From: Streptomyces spinoverrucosus
GTDB taxonomy: Bacteria > Actinomycetota > Actinomycetes > Streptomycetales > Streptomycetaceae
Length of the DNA stretch: 64,000 bases
Reading direction: 5' to 3'
Assembly: GCF_015712165.1 (NCBI RefSeq)
Contig: NZ_JADPZX010000001.1
Location: forward strand, 4,419,001-4,483,000
Part shown: positions 25,682 through 33,738 of the stretch, in pieces
How the letters are laid out: each line of letters opens with the position of its first letter
Numbering within the stretch: the stretch's first letter is position 1
Program-made: the position numbers and the translations under genes
Notes under the pieces: generated by a model
What the model was told of the DNA's origin: nothing
Databases searched by the model: none
What the model saw: only the letters and a program-made list of their open reading frames with translations

Positions 25682-27160
25682 TCAGAAGGCCGCTTCCTGC
25701 TCAGACGCTGGCGGCGCGGCGGACGGCCGCGCGATCTCGATGTAGCGGGAGGCGTTGGTGCGCCCCCAGTCGATGAGGACGCCCCGGGCCGCGAGGGTGG
25801 GCTGAAGCCGCTTGAGGCGGTCAGAGAGCACCTTGCCCGTGGTCGGCCACCCTTTCGGCAGGGGGCGAAAGTCCTCGCCGGTGTAGAGGCCGGTGAGGCA
25901 GTGCAGCCATTCGGCGGACGTCATCCGCTGCTCGGTGCCGGGTTCCGTGCCGGCGGCGTGCTTGAGCACCGTCTGTGCCAACAGGTCGCCCTCGATGACG
26001 TCGTCGTTGAGGTCGTCCAGGCTGGCCCGGTAGGCGGCGAGAGCTCCCAGACCGGTGGCCGCGTCAAGCTGCGCACACAGGTGCGCGAAGTCCGCCATCC
26101 GCAGGTCGGTCGGAATGTCCGCCTCCGCCGCCCGCACCTGCACAGCGAGATCCAGGAGCGAGCCGAGGATGACGGGCAGTACTTCTGCGAAGTCGGACCA
26201 CAGTTCCGCCTCGGTGCGCCGCACCCGGGGGCGTTCCAGGCGCAGGGGCAGGAGCCGTTCGGCGAGGTCGGGCCGGATCACGCCGACGTCGATGCCGGTC
26301 AGGAGTAGGGGGCGGCGGTAGCCGATGCGGAAGACGTCCCCGTCGGTGAACAGCGCGCGCTTGACGTTCTCCGCGCCGGTCACGATGCAGCACATCGCAT
26401 CCGACAGCTCAGGGGTCATGTGGGAGAGGTTGTCCAGGGCGGTGACCCAGCCGGCCGCCACCGCCGTGATCAGGTTCTCCTCGTCCTTGGGGGCCCGGCG
26501 CAGGTCCCCGGTCATGCCCTCGATGATCCGCACGAGCATCCGGCCGCCGGTGGACTTGCCGGCGCCCTGCGGTCCGGTGAGGAACGGGGCCGGGACGGGC
26601 ACGGTCGGCCCAAGACAGCCGATGAGCCACGCGATGGCCAGACACTCCGTTTCGGCGGTGGCGAAGTTGCAGAGCCGCATCAGCAGATCGATGCCCTTGC
26701 CGTCGGTGTCCTTGACCGGCAACGGCAACTCACCCGTGAGCTGAGTACGGCGCCAGCACACCTCGCGCGGGTCCGGGGTACGGATGTCCCAGCCGGTGGG
26801 GTGGATACGCACGGACTGCCCGTCGTCGCGCCCGAGGTCCAGCCAGGTGGCCCCATCGAATCCGGGGGCGACGCGGATGTGGACCGGCTGCACGTCCTCG
26901 GTCAGCGCCAACGCTTCGATCAAGTCCAGCGCCTCCTTCATCGCGGTGCCGTTGAACACGCCGATGCCGTCCCTGAACAGTCCCACCATGAGTTCCTGCC
27001 GGTGGCTACCCGTCGTGCCCTGCGAGCGGATCGGACGGGCCACGGGGTGGCCGTTGCGCTGCGCGTACACGGTCCCGTCGGCGGTGCGGAAGTACCGGAA
27101 GTGCGCCTGCGCGTAGTCGGTGATGATCTCGCGTGCCGGGGTCTTCTCGTCGTCGGACAT
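25682..27160 (-). CDS. Plasmid-type replication ATPase (helicase-like)
   Basis: 492 residues. Walker A GPQGAGKS at 196-203, with Walker B and sensor regions in GWVTALDNLSHM and RRPLLLTGID, resembles phage/plasmid SF3-like primase-helicases. N-terminal ~180 residues precede the ATPase and C-terminal ~150 form a winged-helix-like end (LSDRLKRLQPTLAARGVLID). It lies 2 bp behind the prim-pol gene, and together they probably form the replication initiator of the element. This split layout corresponds to the prim-pol class of AICE replication. Confidence 0.8.
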   Translation of the reverse strand: MSDDEKTPAREIITDYAQAHFRYFRTADGTVYAQRNGHPVARPIRSQGTTGSHRQELMVGLFRDGIGVFNGTAMKEALDLIEALALTEDVQPVHIRVAPGFDGATWLDLGRDDGQSVRIHPTGWDIRTPDPREVCWRRTQLTGELPLPVKDTDGKGIDLLMRLCNFATAETECLAIAWLIGCLGPTVPVPAPFLTGPQGAGKSTGGRMLVRIIEGMTGDLRRAPKDEENLITAVAAGWVTALDNLSHMTPELSDAMCCIVTGAENVKRALFTDGDVFRIGYRRPLLLTGIDVGVIRPDLAERLLPLRLERPRVRRTEAELWSDFAEVLPVILGSLLDLAVQVRAAEADIPTDLRMADFAHLCAQLDAATGLGALAAYRASLDDLNDDVIEGDLLAQTVLKHAAGTEPGTEQRMTSAEWLHCLTGLYTGEDFRPLPKGWPTTGKVLSDRLKRLQPTLAARGVLIDWGRTNASRYIEIARPSAAPPASEQEAAF

Positions 27161-27162
27161 GG

Positions 27163-28011
27163 TCACAACCCCAACGTGGTGCGGGCGTTGGTCCACGCGT
27201 CCGTGCAGTGCCGGACCGTCTCGCCCTTGGCCTGCGCGGCGGTGAACAACCGCGTGACGTGGGTGTCGGTGAGGCAGCCGCACCTGCCGTGTTTGGACAG
27301 CACGGCCAGGAATGTCCGGTACACGGTCGCGTGGATCGCACTGGACGCTTCGGTGATGCGCTGCTCTGCCATGGCGATGCCACGGTCCAGGAAGACGGGC
27401 GTGCGGTGCGGGCACTGCCCGCCGGCGGACCGTGTGGACACGTCGGCGTGCGGTACAGGCCGGGCCGGGGAGCGCGTCTTGGCGGCCAGGGCACGCACAG
27501 TGTCCGGCAGGTCGACCACGCGGCCGATGCCGGGACCGAGGTAGCGGGCGTAGGACATGGACGACTTGACGTCGACACCGGGACGCACCTTGTTGCGGGA
27601 GGTCATGGCACCCCGGTAGATCCAGTGCTCACCGCGCGTCGTCGGTACGGTCCGCGTGGCCGGCAGGGTCGCGCGGGCCCATGCGATGGCGTCCGCGTCG
27701 TCCAGGTCCACGACGCTCAGTCCGGCGCCGCCGGGGTGGTAGCCGACGCACACCGCCCGGCGCCACGCCGCCGCCCATGCGGGCGAGACGATGACCGCCG
27801 GGTCGGTGGTGGCGGCGGCCCATGCGTGGCAGACGCCGGGGCACCGGCAGGGGCCCGGCGTTTTCATGTTCGGCCGGCCGCCGCACGCGTTGTCCGCGCA
27901 CGTCGTGCAGTTACCGAACGGGACCTTGCCCCGACGCAGGGGCAGCACGGGCACACCGGACGCCGCGAGACTCAGCGCCGTGTGCTGCGGAAAGGGCGTG
28001 GGTTGCGTCAT
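27163..28011 (-). CDS. Bifunctional primase/polymerase (prim-pol) N-terminal-type protein
   Basis: 282 residues. The prim-pol fold is indicated by LPLRRGKVPFGNC, the catalytic acidic pair in LSVVDLDDADAIAWA, and VPTTRGEHWIYRG (the His strand). A cysteine-rich insert (CTTCADNACGG ... CRCPGVCH) typical of AICE prim-pols probably binds zinc, and a second cluster (HGRCGCLTDTHV) is near the end. It would prime and copy DNA during excision-linked replication. Translationally close to the rep ATPase gene. Confidence 0.85.
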   Translation of the reverse strand: MTQPTPFPQHTALSLAASGVPVLPLRRGKVPFGNCTTCADNACGGRPNMKTPGPCRCPGVCHAWAAATTDPAVIVSPAWAAAWRRAVCVGYHPGGAGLSVVDLDDADAIAWARATLPATRTVPTTRGEHWIYRGAMTSRNKVRPGVDVKSSMSYARYLGPGIGRVVDLPDTVRALAAKTRSPARPVPHADVSTRSAGGQCPHRTPVFLDRGIAMAEQRITEASSAIHATVYRTFLAVLSKHGRCGCLTDTHVTRLFTAAQAKGETVRHCTDAWTNARTTLGL

Positions 28012-28100
28012 GCTGGGGTATCTCCAGTTCCTTGACGGGTTCTGGCTGGCAAGGGCGGCCCCGGATTCATTGGCGTGAGTGGGGGCCGCCCTTGGCGTAG

Positions 28101-28565
28101 CTAGCCGTGGAAGTGGTTGCGCTTGAACGTCGCCTTGCGGATGTTCACGGTGGTGCCGCCCTGGTGGCCGCTCGCGCTGAAGAGCTGCACGGCGATCCAT
28201 CCGCCGAAGATGACGGCCGCGAGGATGATCAGTTGGGTGATGAACGCGGTGAGCGCGGCGATGAACGAGGTGAGCAGGATCAGCCCGCCGCACACCGCGA
28301 GGAATCCGACGCCTCCGAGGGCGACGTTCACCGCCGTGCGGGACACGGCCGGCTTGGCCGCGATCGGCTCGGGCTGGGCGGGGTTGATGGCGTAGCCGGT
28401 GACGACGCGGCCGTCCGGCAGGACGATGCTGGCCACCGCCGGAACACTGCCGGGCTGCACTGGCACGACCGGTGCCGACACGGCCACGGCGGGCGGGAGC
28501 GGGGTGGGCTGGTGGACTTCCACGGCCCGCTGTGCGGGCACGTGCGGGGTGTGGTCGGGGTACAT
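28101..28565 (-). CDS. Membrane protein of the transfer region (SpdB-like)
   Basis: 154 residues: a Pro/Val-rich cytoplasmic N-terminus (1-70), two membrane helices (about 82-103 and 106-130), and a short basic tail (RKATFKRNHFHG). Position between traB and the replication genes and this layout fit the spread (Spd) proteins that help plasmid DNA move between hyphal compartments. Assignment is by context, not by a strong motif. Confidence 0.6.
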   Translation of the reverse strand: MYPDHTPHVPAQRAVEVHQPTPLPPAVAVSAPVVPVQPGSVPAVASIVLPDGRVVTGYAINPAQPEPIAAKPAVSRTAVNVALGGVGFLAVCGGLILLTSFIAALTAFITQLIILAAVIFGGWIAVQLFSASGHQGGTTVNIRKATFKRNHFHG

Positions 28566-28708
28566 GCGGAATCCCTTCCGGTACTCGGCCGGGGAGGTGG
28601 AGGCACCCCCTTCGGGGTGCCGCGTGGAGGGGTGTTTTAGGAGTCTGAGCAGGGCGCCTCCCCGCCTCCCCGAAACGATGTTTGTGCTGATCAGTACGGG
28701 GAGGCGGG

Positions 28709-28748
28709 CCCGGGGAGGGGATTGGGGAGTTCTCCCCGCCTCCCCGGG
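28709..28748 (-). terminator. Terminator behind traB
   Basis: Nested hairpin: outer stem CCCGGGGAGG / CCTCCCCGGG, inner GGGGA/TCCCC, just downstream of the translocase stop. Confidence 0.6.
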
Positions 28749-28769
28749 CCGGACGGGTGTTCCTCCCCG

Positions 28770-30896
28770 CTACTGGGAGGCGGAAGCGGAACCGTCGGCG
28801 TCGCGGTTGGCGAGGGCACGGGCCACGTCGTCGCGGCGCACGACCATGACCCCGTGCGACTTCTTCGGCTCCTCGCCGTGCTCCTCCAGCAGCCGCTTCA
28901 AGCGGACGTTGTTCCACTCGCGGTAGACGGCCGTGTCCAGAGCGTGCAGCCGCTTCAGCACCTCATCCGTGCGCATCCGGGCCGCGTCGCCGATGACGGC
29001 CGCCACGTCCGCGAGCGCGTCGCGCTCCTCGGTGGGGTCGATGGCGCGCAGGGTGGCCACTCCGTCGCGCAGCGCCTTGGCGCGGGCGGCGATCTCGGCG
29101 GCCGGTTCGTCGTCGATGAAGTGCGTGCGCACGGTGATGGAGGACTGGCCGGCGGGGATGGCGATGCCGTCGGAGGCGACCACGAGGGTGCCCTTGTCCA
29201 GTCCCTGGCGCAGCAGGTGCGGCGCGGCGCCGGCGTTGACGGCCTTGGCTCCGAGCGCCATCTCAGCCTGCGATTCGGTGCCGACCACGAGGGAGGCGCG
29301 GGTGTGGGCACCCTCGCGGACCAGCTTGGGAAGGTTCTGGTCGGTGGGGTCCTGCGTGCCCTGCCACATCAGCACGTCGACCGCACGGCCCTGGTTGTGG
29401 ATCTCGCGCACCGCCATGAAGTAGCGGGAGGTGGCCTTGGCGCCGCCGTAGGGGCGGCCGTCCTCGCCCTTGGCCGGGCACATGAACGCCTTCTGCGCCT
29501 CATCCACCAGCACGATCAGCGGCGGGAACACGAGGGAGGGGTCCTTGCGAACAGCCTCGATCCGCCGGTTCATCTCCTCCACCGCGTCCTCAACCATCTC
29601 GGTCGCCTGAATGCAGTGGCTGTCCGAGGGACCCTCGATCAGCACCTTTGCGATGCCGTCGAACGGGGCCCAGTCACCGACACCCTTCAGGTCGGCAATC
29701 CAGAACTGCACCGTCCTATCCAGCGCCAGCCACAGCGCCAGGGCCCGCAGGGCGGCCGTCTTGCCCTGGTTCGACAGGCCCGTGACCAGCAGGTGGCGCT
29801 GATACACGCTCAGCTCCGCCGCGTCCCCGCGCAGATCCTGGCCCCACGGGGCCCGACCGGTCTTGTAGTTCGCGGTCAGCGTCTCATCGGTGACCAGCGG
29901 AGACGGGCCGATCGGCTCGTCCAGCGCGCCGGGGTCGGCGATCCACAGCCGCACGGTTCGCGCGGCCTCCGGGATGGTGATGAACACCTCGTGTTCGTGC
30001 CGGGTCAGGTTCTCGGCGAGCTTGCGCCGCTTGTTCTGCACCTCGTTCGTGGCCACCCCGGAAGGAAGGGTCACGTCGACTTCCACGCCGCATCCGGCGA
30101 TGCGGATCGGTCCGAGCATGCTCGCGCCGGCGTCGCCCATCTCCTTGATGGCGCGCGCCAGGGCGGGCACTCCGAGGTCACGCAGGGCCTTGACCACGAT
30201 GGACGGGGTGATCGGCTCACCCTCGCTGTTGCGGACGTTCTCGGGCAGGGCCCATGCGGGGGCAGCCTGCTGTTTGCGGCCCACCGACCACAGGGCGAGC
30301 AGAGCGAGGAACGGGCCGATCGTGAGCGCCGGACCCCAAACCACCTGCACGATCCGGATGAGCAGAGCGATGAAGTCGATGGTGGCCGACAGAGGGGTGA
30401 TGACGTCACCGACGTGGCCGGTGTTGATGGCCAGCACGACGCCGAGCGCGACCAGGACGCCGATGCTCATGCCAGCGCCGACGGCCACGCCCTTGGCGGC
30501 CTCCACCGGCGAGTGGAGCAGGTCCATGCGGCGGTGGTGGCGGGCGGCCCGGAAGCGCTGCAACCGCTCCTCCCACTCTTCGGCCGCCTCCAGGTTCCCT
30601 GCGGCTTCCGCCGCCCGGATCATCCGCTCGTACCGGGAGCCGGTACGGCCGTCCCATGCGCGGCGGGCCACGATCCGTCCGCCGTTGAAGGTGTAGAGGC
30701 TGTGCCGGGCCGCCGCCCGGACCGTCGCGCGGGTCTTCTCGTGGGTGACGCCGGTCTTGATGGCGCGGCCGGAGCGAACCCACAGCGGCACGGGCCGCGC
30801 GGGCGGCGCTTCCGGTACGACCGTGAGGACGGTGGGGGCGGTGTCGGGGGTCGGGGGGTCTGTGGGCTTGTGGAGGTGGACGACGTTCTCAGACAT
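28770..30896 (-). CDS. FtsK/SpoIIIE-like conjugative DNA translocase (TraB/TraSA type)
   Basis: 708 residues. About three membrane helices (137-157, 172-190, 190-205) are followed by the FtsK motor: Walker A GLSNQGKT at 373-380, Walker B PPLIVLVDEAQKAF, and sensor WQGTQDPTDQNLPKLVREG. A C-terminal winged-helix-like region (TDEVLKRLHALDTAVYREW) would read clt repeats on the DNA. A single TraB hexamer moves double-stranded DNA between mycelia without relaxase or type IV secretion. It heads the leftward block transfer-replication-integration. Confidence 0.9.
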   Translation of the reverse strand: MSENVVHLHKPTDPPTPDTAPTVLTVVPEAPPARPVPLWVRSGRAIKTGVTHEKTRATVRAAARHSLYTFNGGRIVARRAWDGRTGSRYERMIRAAEAAGNLEAAEEWEERLQRFRAARHHRRMDLLHSPVEAAKGVAVGAGMSIGVLVALGVVLAINTGHVGDVITPLSATIDFIALLIRIVQVVWGPALTIGPFLALLALWSVGRKQQAAPAWALPENVRNSEGEPITPSIVVKALRDLGVPALARAIKEMGDAGASMLGPIRIAGCGVEVDVTLPSGVATNEVQNKRRKLAENLTRHEHEVFITIPEAARTVRLWIADPGALDEPIGPSPLVTDETLTANYKTGRAPWGQDLRGDAAELSVYQRHLLVTGLSNQGKTAALRALALWLALDRTVQFWIADLKGVGDWAPFDGIAKVLIEGPSDSHCIQATEMVEDAVEEMNRRIEAVRKDPSLVFPPLIVLVDEAQKAFMCPAKGEDGRPYGGAKATSRYFMAVREIHNQGRAVDVLMWQGTQDPTDQNLPKLVREGAHTRASLVVGTESQAEMALGAKAVNAGAAPHLLRQGLDKGTLVVASDGIAIPAGQSSITVRTHFIDDEPAAEIAARAKALRDGVATLRAIDPTEERDALADVAAVIGDAARMRTDEVLKRLHALDTAVYREWNNVRLKRLLEEHGEEPKKSHGVMVVRRDDVARALANRDADGSASASQ

Positions 30897-30998
30897 GCTG
30901 GAAGTGCTCCTGACTGCCCCTTCGGGGGCGGGAGTAAGGGAGAGAGCCGGGGTGGCCGGGTCCGTGGAAAGAGCGGCCACCCCCGGTGTGATGGCTGG

Positions 30999-31316
30999 TC
31001 AGAACCAGCCGGAAGATTTCTTCTTGGCCTTTTCGCGGGCGGCCTCGGTGAGGAGGCGCTGACGCTCGCCGTGCAGGGCGGTCAGTTCCGCGTTCAGCCG
31101 GATCTCGGCAGAGCTGCCGGTGGCGTCCATGCGCTGCTCCTCACGGCCCGCGCTACGGCCCCGGGCCACCTTGTAGCCACCGACGGCCAGGGAGCGGGCC
31201 ATGGCCCGGCGCTCGCTGCCGTTCAGCGGCCACCACTCACCCCGGCGGACCGCTTCGAGCTTCTTCGTGGTCGCCTGAATCTCTCGGTCCAGACGACGGA
31301 TATCGGCATTGCGCAT
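30999..31316 (-). CDS. Conserved AICE protein, coiled-coil, unknown
   Basis: 105 residues, highly charged and helical throughout: IRRLDREIQATTKKLEAVRR, then LNAELTALHGERQRLLTEAA, ending KKKSSGWF. No membrane segment or catalytic motif. It lies 2 bp behind the zinc-binding protein gene and 102 bp ahead of traB. Proteins like this recur beside traB in Streptomyces elements; the role is unknown. Confidence 0.65.
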   Translation of the reverse strand: MRNADIRRLDREIQATTKKLEAVRRGEWWPLNGSERRAMARSLAVGGYKVARGRSAGREEQRMDATGSSAEIRLNAELTALHGERQRLLTEAAREKAKKKSSGWF

Positions 31317-31318
31317 GG

Positions 31319-31663
31319 TCAGACGCTCCTCGGAGAGTCGGCGGGGTAGGCGCAGGGCACGCAGGACCCGAGGGAGGCGGGGATGACGTAGCCCGCATCG
31401 CGCCGGCACTGCGGGCAGACGCGGCGGGCGGCGTTCGCCTTGGCCAGCGCCGCCCACCGGCCCGGCGTCATCGGCCTCACCGGCTTGGCGAGGTCGACGC
31501 GGTAGAGGTAGGCGACCAGCGGCCCTCGGCGGCGGCGCGGCCGTTCGAGCTGCGCGGCCACGTCCTGACCGCCGGGCCGTAAGCCCCGGGCACGGAGTTG
31601 GCGGCGGGTGGCGTAGCCGTCCGGGGCCAGGCGCCACCGGAACACCGGCAGCGCCGCCATCAC
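31319..31663 (-). CDS. RRQRL-motif zinc-binding protein
   Basis: 114 residues. The N-terminal ATRRQLRARGLRPGG motif and YLYRVDLAKPVRPMTPGRWA are the marks of the RRQRL family of actinobacterial mobile elements. Four cysteines (CPQCRRDAG ... GSCVPC) form a treble-clef-like zinc site. The start overlaps the preceding gene as ATGA. Probable DNA- or RNA-binding accessory protein; exact role unknown. Confidence 0.75.
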   Translation of the reverse strand: MMAALPVFRWRLAPDGYATRRQLRARGLRPGGQDVAAQLERPRRRRGPLVAYLYRVDLAKPVRPMTPGRWAALAKANAARRVCPQCRRDAGYVIPASLGSCVPCAYPADSPRSV

Positions 31664-32559
31664 GCAGCCTCAGCCGCCGTAGCGGCCCGGTCGGCGAGGA
31701 TCGTGTCCCGCAGCGACCGGGCGTTCGCCGGCGACGTGTGGATGGCGCGGCGAATGCCCTCGCCGGTCACCTTCGCGTCCGGCCAATCAGCCGTCACCTT
31801 GCGCGCTTCAGCGAGCAACTGTTCCGGGGTGCGCTTCGGCCGGGTCGACTTCGCCACCGCCGGGACACGGCCCGTGGCGCGGCGCGGTCGAGTCGATTCC
31901 GCAGCCACCGCGCGCCGCTCGATCGGCGCGGCGGAGGCCGGTGCGATCGAGGGGAGCGGCTTGGCCGGGAGCGTCGACTTCAGGAAGCCGACGGCCACCG
32001 GCCGGGGCAGCACGGTCGCGTTCGGAGTGATCGGCGTCGGGGTCGATACCGGCAGGTCAGCCGTAGACCGTTTCCTCTCGGTATCGGTCGATTCCTCCTC
32101 ATTCGTGCTCACGGTCGGGATCGAGTCGGGGCGGTGGTGCAGCACCTTGGCCACGAGGTCGGAACCGAAGTAGATCGACCCGACCGGCAGCGACGTGGCG
32201 AGCAGGACCAGGGCCCAGTTCGCCGGGTCCCAGTCGGCCAGTCGACCCCAATCGACCGTTCGCCCGTGCAGCTCCGGGACCAACCCGTGCACGTAGTTCA
32301 GGACCAGCGAGGCGATCGTGTACGCCCCGAGCACCCGCAGTGCGAAGCGGCGGGCGTCGCCGGTGAGTACGAGGGTGGCGATCAGGGCGAGCGCCATCAG
32401 GCCGTCGACCACGAACGGGTACAGCATCGCGGCCGTGTCGTCCGCGCCCACGGCGCCGGCGATGTCCCGCAGCGCGTTCCACGACACCCGGAACGCCATG
32501 GCGACCACGGCGACCAGGGCGAGCACCAGAGCGGCGCGGCCCTTGCGGTGAAGGCTCAT
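31660..32559 (-). CDS. DUF2637 domain membrane protein
   Basis: 299 residues. Four membrane helices in the first ~135 residues (LVLALVAVVAMAFRVSWNAL ... YPFVVDGLMALALIATLVL) are the DUF2637 domain common in actinobacterial plasmids. A Thr/Pro-rich linker and a C-terminal helix-turn-helix-like segment (KVTGEGIRRAIHTSPANARS) follow, resembling a plasmid replication/partition DNA-binding end. It may tether element DNA to the membrane. ATGA overlaps at both ends show tight coupling. Confidence 0.78.
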   Translation of the reverse strand: MSLHRKGRAALVLALVAVVAMAFRVSWNALRDIAGAVGADDTAAMLYPFVVDGLMALALIATLVLTGDARRFALRVLGAYTIASLVLNYVHGLVPELHGRTVDWGRLADWDPANWALVLLATSLPVGSIYFGSDLVAKVLHHRPDSIPTVSTNEEESTDTERKRSTADLPVSTPTPITPNATVLPRPVAVGFLKSTLPAKPLPSIAPASAAPIERRAVAAESTRPRRATGRVPAVAKSTRPKRTPEQLLAEARKVTADWPDAKVTGEGIRRAIHTSPANARSLRDTILADRAATAAEAA

Positions 32560-32981
32560 GACCGGCCCTCCAGCCACGGGAAGGGGTGGGTGTGGTGCGC
32601 GGCGCGGAAGATTCGCAGGGCCACCCCGGCGGGGGCGTCCGGCTTGGCGACCGGGCGAGCGCCGGTGATCGAGGCGAGCATGCGGGCGGCGTGGTGCTCG
32701 CATCCGTCGGCGCCCGCATTCTGCGTGTCGACGATGGTCACGACGACCGGGCCACCGCACGGCGTCGGGTCCTCCGGGTGCGCGGCCGGGCACCGGACGA
32801 CGTTCCCGCCGGCCGTCTCGTCGACCATCTCGATCAGCCGCTCCACGGCTACCTCAAGACGGCCGATCATGCGGGCCATGGCACTGCCATCCAGGAGGTT
32901 CACGCTCTCCGCAGCCGCCAACGTCTTCCGGGCGGCCTCGATGACGCAGCGGTCGTACTCGGTGAGGTCGGAGCGTGCCAT
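32556..32981 (-). CDS. AICE-encoded protein of unknown function
   Basis: 141 residues: a helical N-terminal half (YDRCVIEAARKTLAAAESVN) and a C-terminal half with three Cys and two HH pairs (CPAAHPEDPTPCGG, GCEHHAARML, AAHHTHPFPW), suggesting metal binding. No family recognised. It is coupled to DUF2637 (ATGA) and to the DUF6284 gene (TGATG). Confidence 0.65.
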   Translation of the reverse strand: MARSDLTEYDRCVIEAARKTLAAAESVNLLDGSAMARMIGRLEVAVERLIEMVDETAGGNVVRCPAAHPEDPTPCGGPVVVTIVDTQNAGADGCEHHAARMLASITGARPVAKPDAPAGVALRIFRAAHHTHPFPWLEGRS

Positions 32982-33250
32982 CAGGCAGCACCCCCCGGAA
33001 CGGCCGCGCCGGCCGCGCGGTTTCCCAGCGCGACCCGGGCGGCCAGCGCCCGGCGGCGGGCCCGACGGATGCGGCGGTCGTCCACCTCGGTCGGCGTGCG
33101 GTCGAGGGTGACGATGTGCGCGTCCAACAGGTCGACGTCCGCCAGGATGACAGGCATTTCCTGCTCGATCGCGTCCAGCTCCGCGTCCGTCGGCTCCACG
33201 AAGTCGGCGAACGCGGTAACAGCGTCTTGAACAGTGACGATGTGGTTCAT
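32981..33250 (-). CDS. DUF6284-like protein, first gene of the transfer operon
   Basis: 89 residues: an acidic N-terminal half (DAELDAIEQEMPVILADVDL) and a basic C-terminal half (DDRRIRRARRRALAAR). This looks like the small DUF6284 proteins found at the head of AICE transfer operons. Likely regulatory or accessory. Its stop overlaps the next start by one base. Confidence 0.65.
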   Translation of the reverse strand: MNHIVTVQDAVTAFADFVEPTDAELDAIEQEMPVILADVDLLDAHIVTLDRTPTEVDDRRIRRARRRALAARVALGNRAAGAAVPGGAA

Positions 33251-33264
33251 GGGTCGTGGTCTCC

Positions 33265-33480
33265 CTAGCAGGTGAAACGGCCCGAACAGCGCCCTCGGAG
33301 TAGCCGCTCCGGGGGCGCGCGCCGTTGTAGGTGATCAGCCGCGCCAAACGCGCGGAACGGCCACATAGAGCGGCCGGAGTGCCCCGGGCGAGATTCGATC
33401 TCGCGCCCTTCACGGCTGGACGCCGGGGCGATGTGCATGTCTCCTTCGGGGTGCCTCGCCCGTATCAGGTAGCGCGGCAT
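33265..33480 (-). CDS. Possible small protein, doubtful
   Basis: 71 residues from ATG 33480 (80 from ATG 33507). The start MPRYLIRARHPEGDMHIAPA looks protein-like, while the rest is Arg-rich with many C/A-ending codons. It covers a tRNA-like structure (33381-33429), so the transcript may matter more than the protein. Ribosome sites before both ATGs are weak. Confidence 0.3.
   Translation of the reverse strand: MPRYLIRARHPEGDMHIAPASSREGREIESRPGHSGRSMWPFRAFGAADHLQRRAPPERLLRGRCSGRFTC
33381..33429 (-). ncRNA. Truncated tRNA-like fold (acceptor plus T arm)
   Basis: On the minus strand GCCCCGG (33429-33423) pairs perfectly with CCGGGGC (33387-33381). Immediately 5' of the latter, with no spacer, is a 5-bp stem GCGAG/CTCGC with a 7-nt loop ATCGAAT. 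A 7-bp helix stacked on a 5-bp/7-nt arm is exactly the upper half of a tRNA, but only 18 nt replace the D and anticodon arms. Expression and function are unproven. Confidence 0.35.
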
Positions 33481-33580
33481 GACCCCGTTGTAGGCGTATG
33501 GAGACATGACCTTTCGGTCTAAGCCCTCCCGAATGCAAAGGGTCGGGTGCGCCCTCGGCCCGCTCTGTCCCGGGCCCCTT

Positions 33581-33618
33581 GACCTCGAATAGGCCCTGAA
33601 TCAGGGCGCATTGAGGTC
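33581..33618. promoter_or_regulatory. Nested inverted repeat
   Basis: GACCTC (33581-33586) pairs with GAGGTC (33613-33618), and GCCCTGA-A-TCAGGGC (33593-33607) is nested at the centre. The dyad sits in the divergent gap between the transfer operon and the GntR gene, a likely operator or transfer/replication hairpin. Confidence 0.45.
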
Positions 33619-33662
33619 CGGCACCCGCTGTCCGGTGAACCGACCGGCGGGCACATCCCTAA

Positions 33663-33716
33663 GGTTCCCTAGGGTTCCCTGCGGTGTCAAGCGGTAAGCT
33701 AGGGAACCTCAGGGAA
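33663..33716. promoter_or_regulatory. GntR operator with four half-sites
   Basis: GGTTCCCT at 33663 and 33673 (10 bp apart), AGGGAACC at 33701 and AGGGAA at 33711 (again 10 bp apart). GGTTCCCTAG (33663-33672) and CTAGGGAACC (33699-33708) are perfect inverted repeats. They end 23 bp before the GntR start and cover a TAAGCT -10-like element. The 488-bp region 33251-33738 otherwise holds the nested repeat, the tRNA-like fold and one doubtful reading frame. Confidence 0.75.
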
Positions 33717-33738
33717 GTGACGACAGGGAGCGGGCAAC

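Noticed and set aside
33381..33429. A complete tRNA gene inside the element
   Set aside because: Acceptor and T-arm geometry fit, but only 18 nt remain for D and anticodon arms and the loop is ATCGAAT, not TTCGAAT; kept only as a possible tRNA-like fold.
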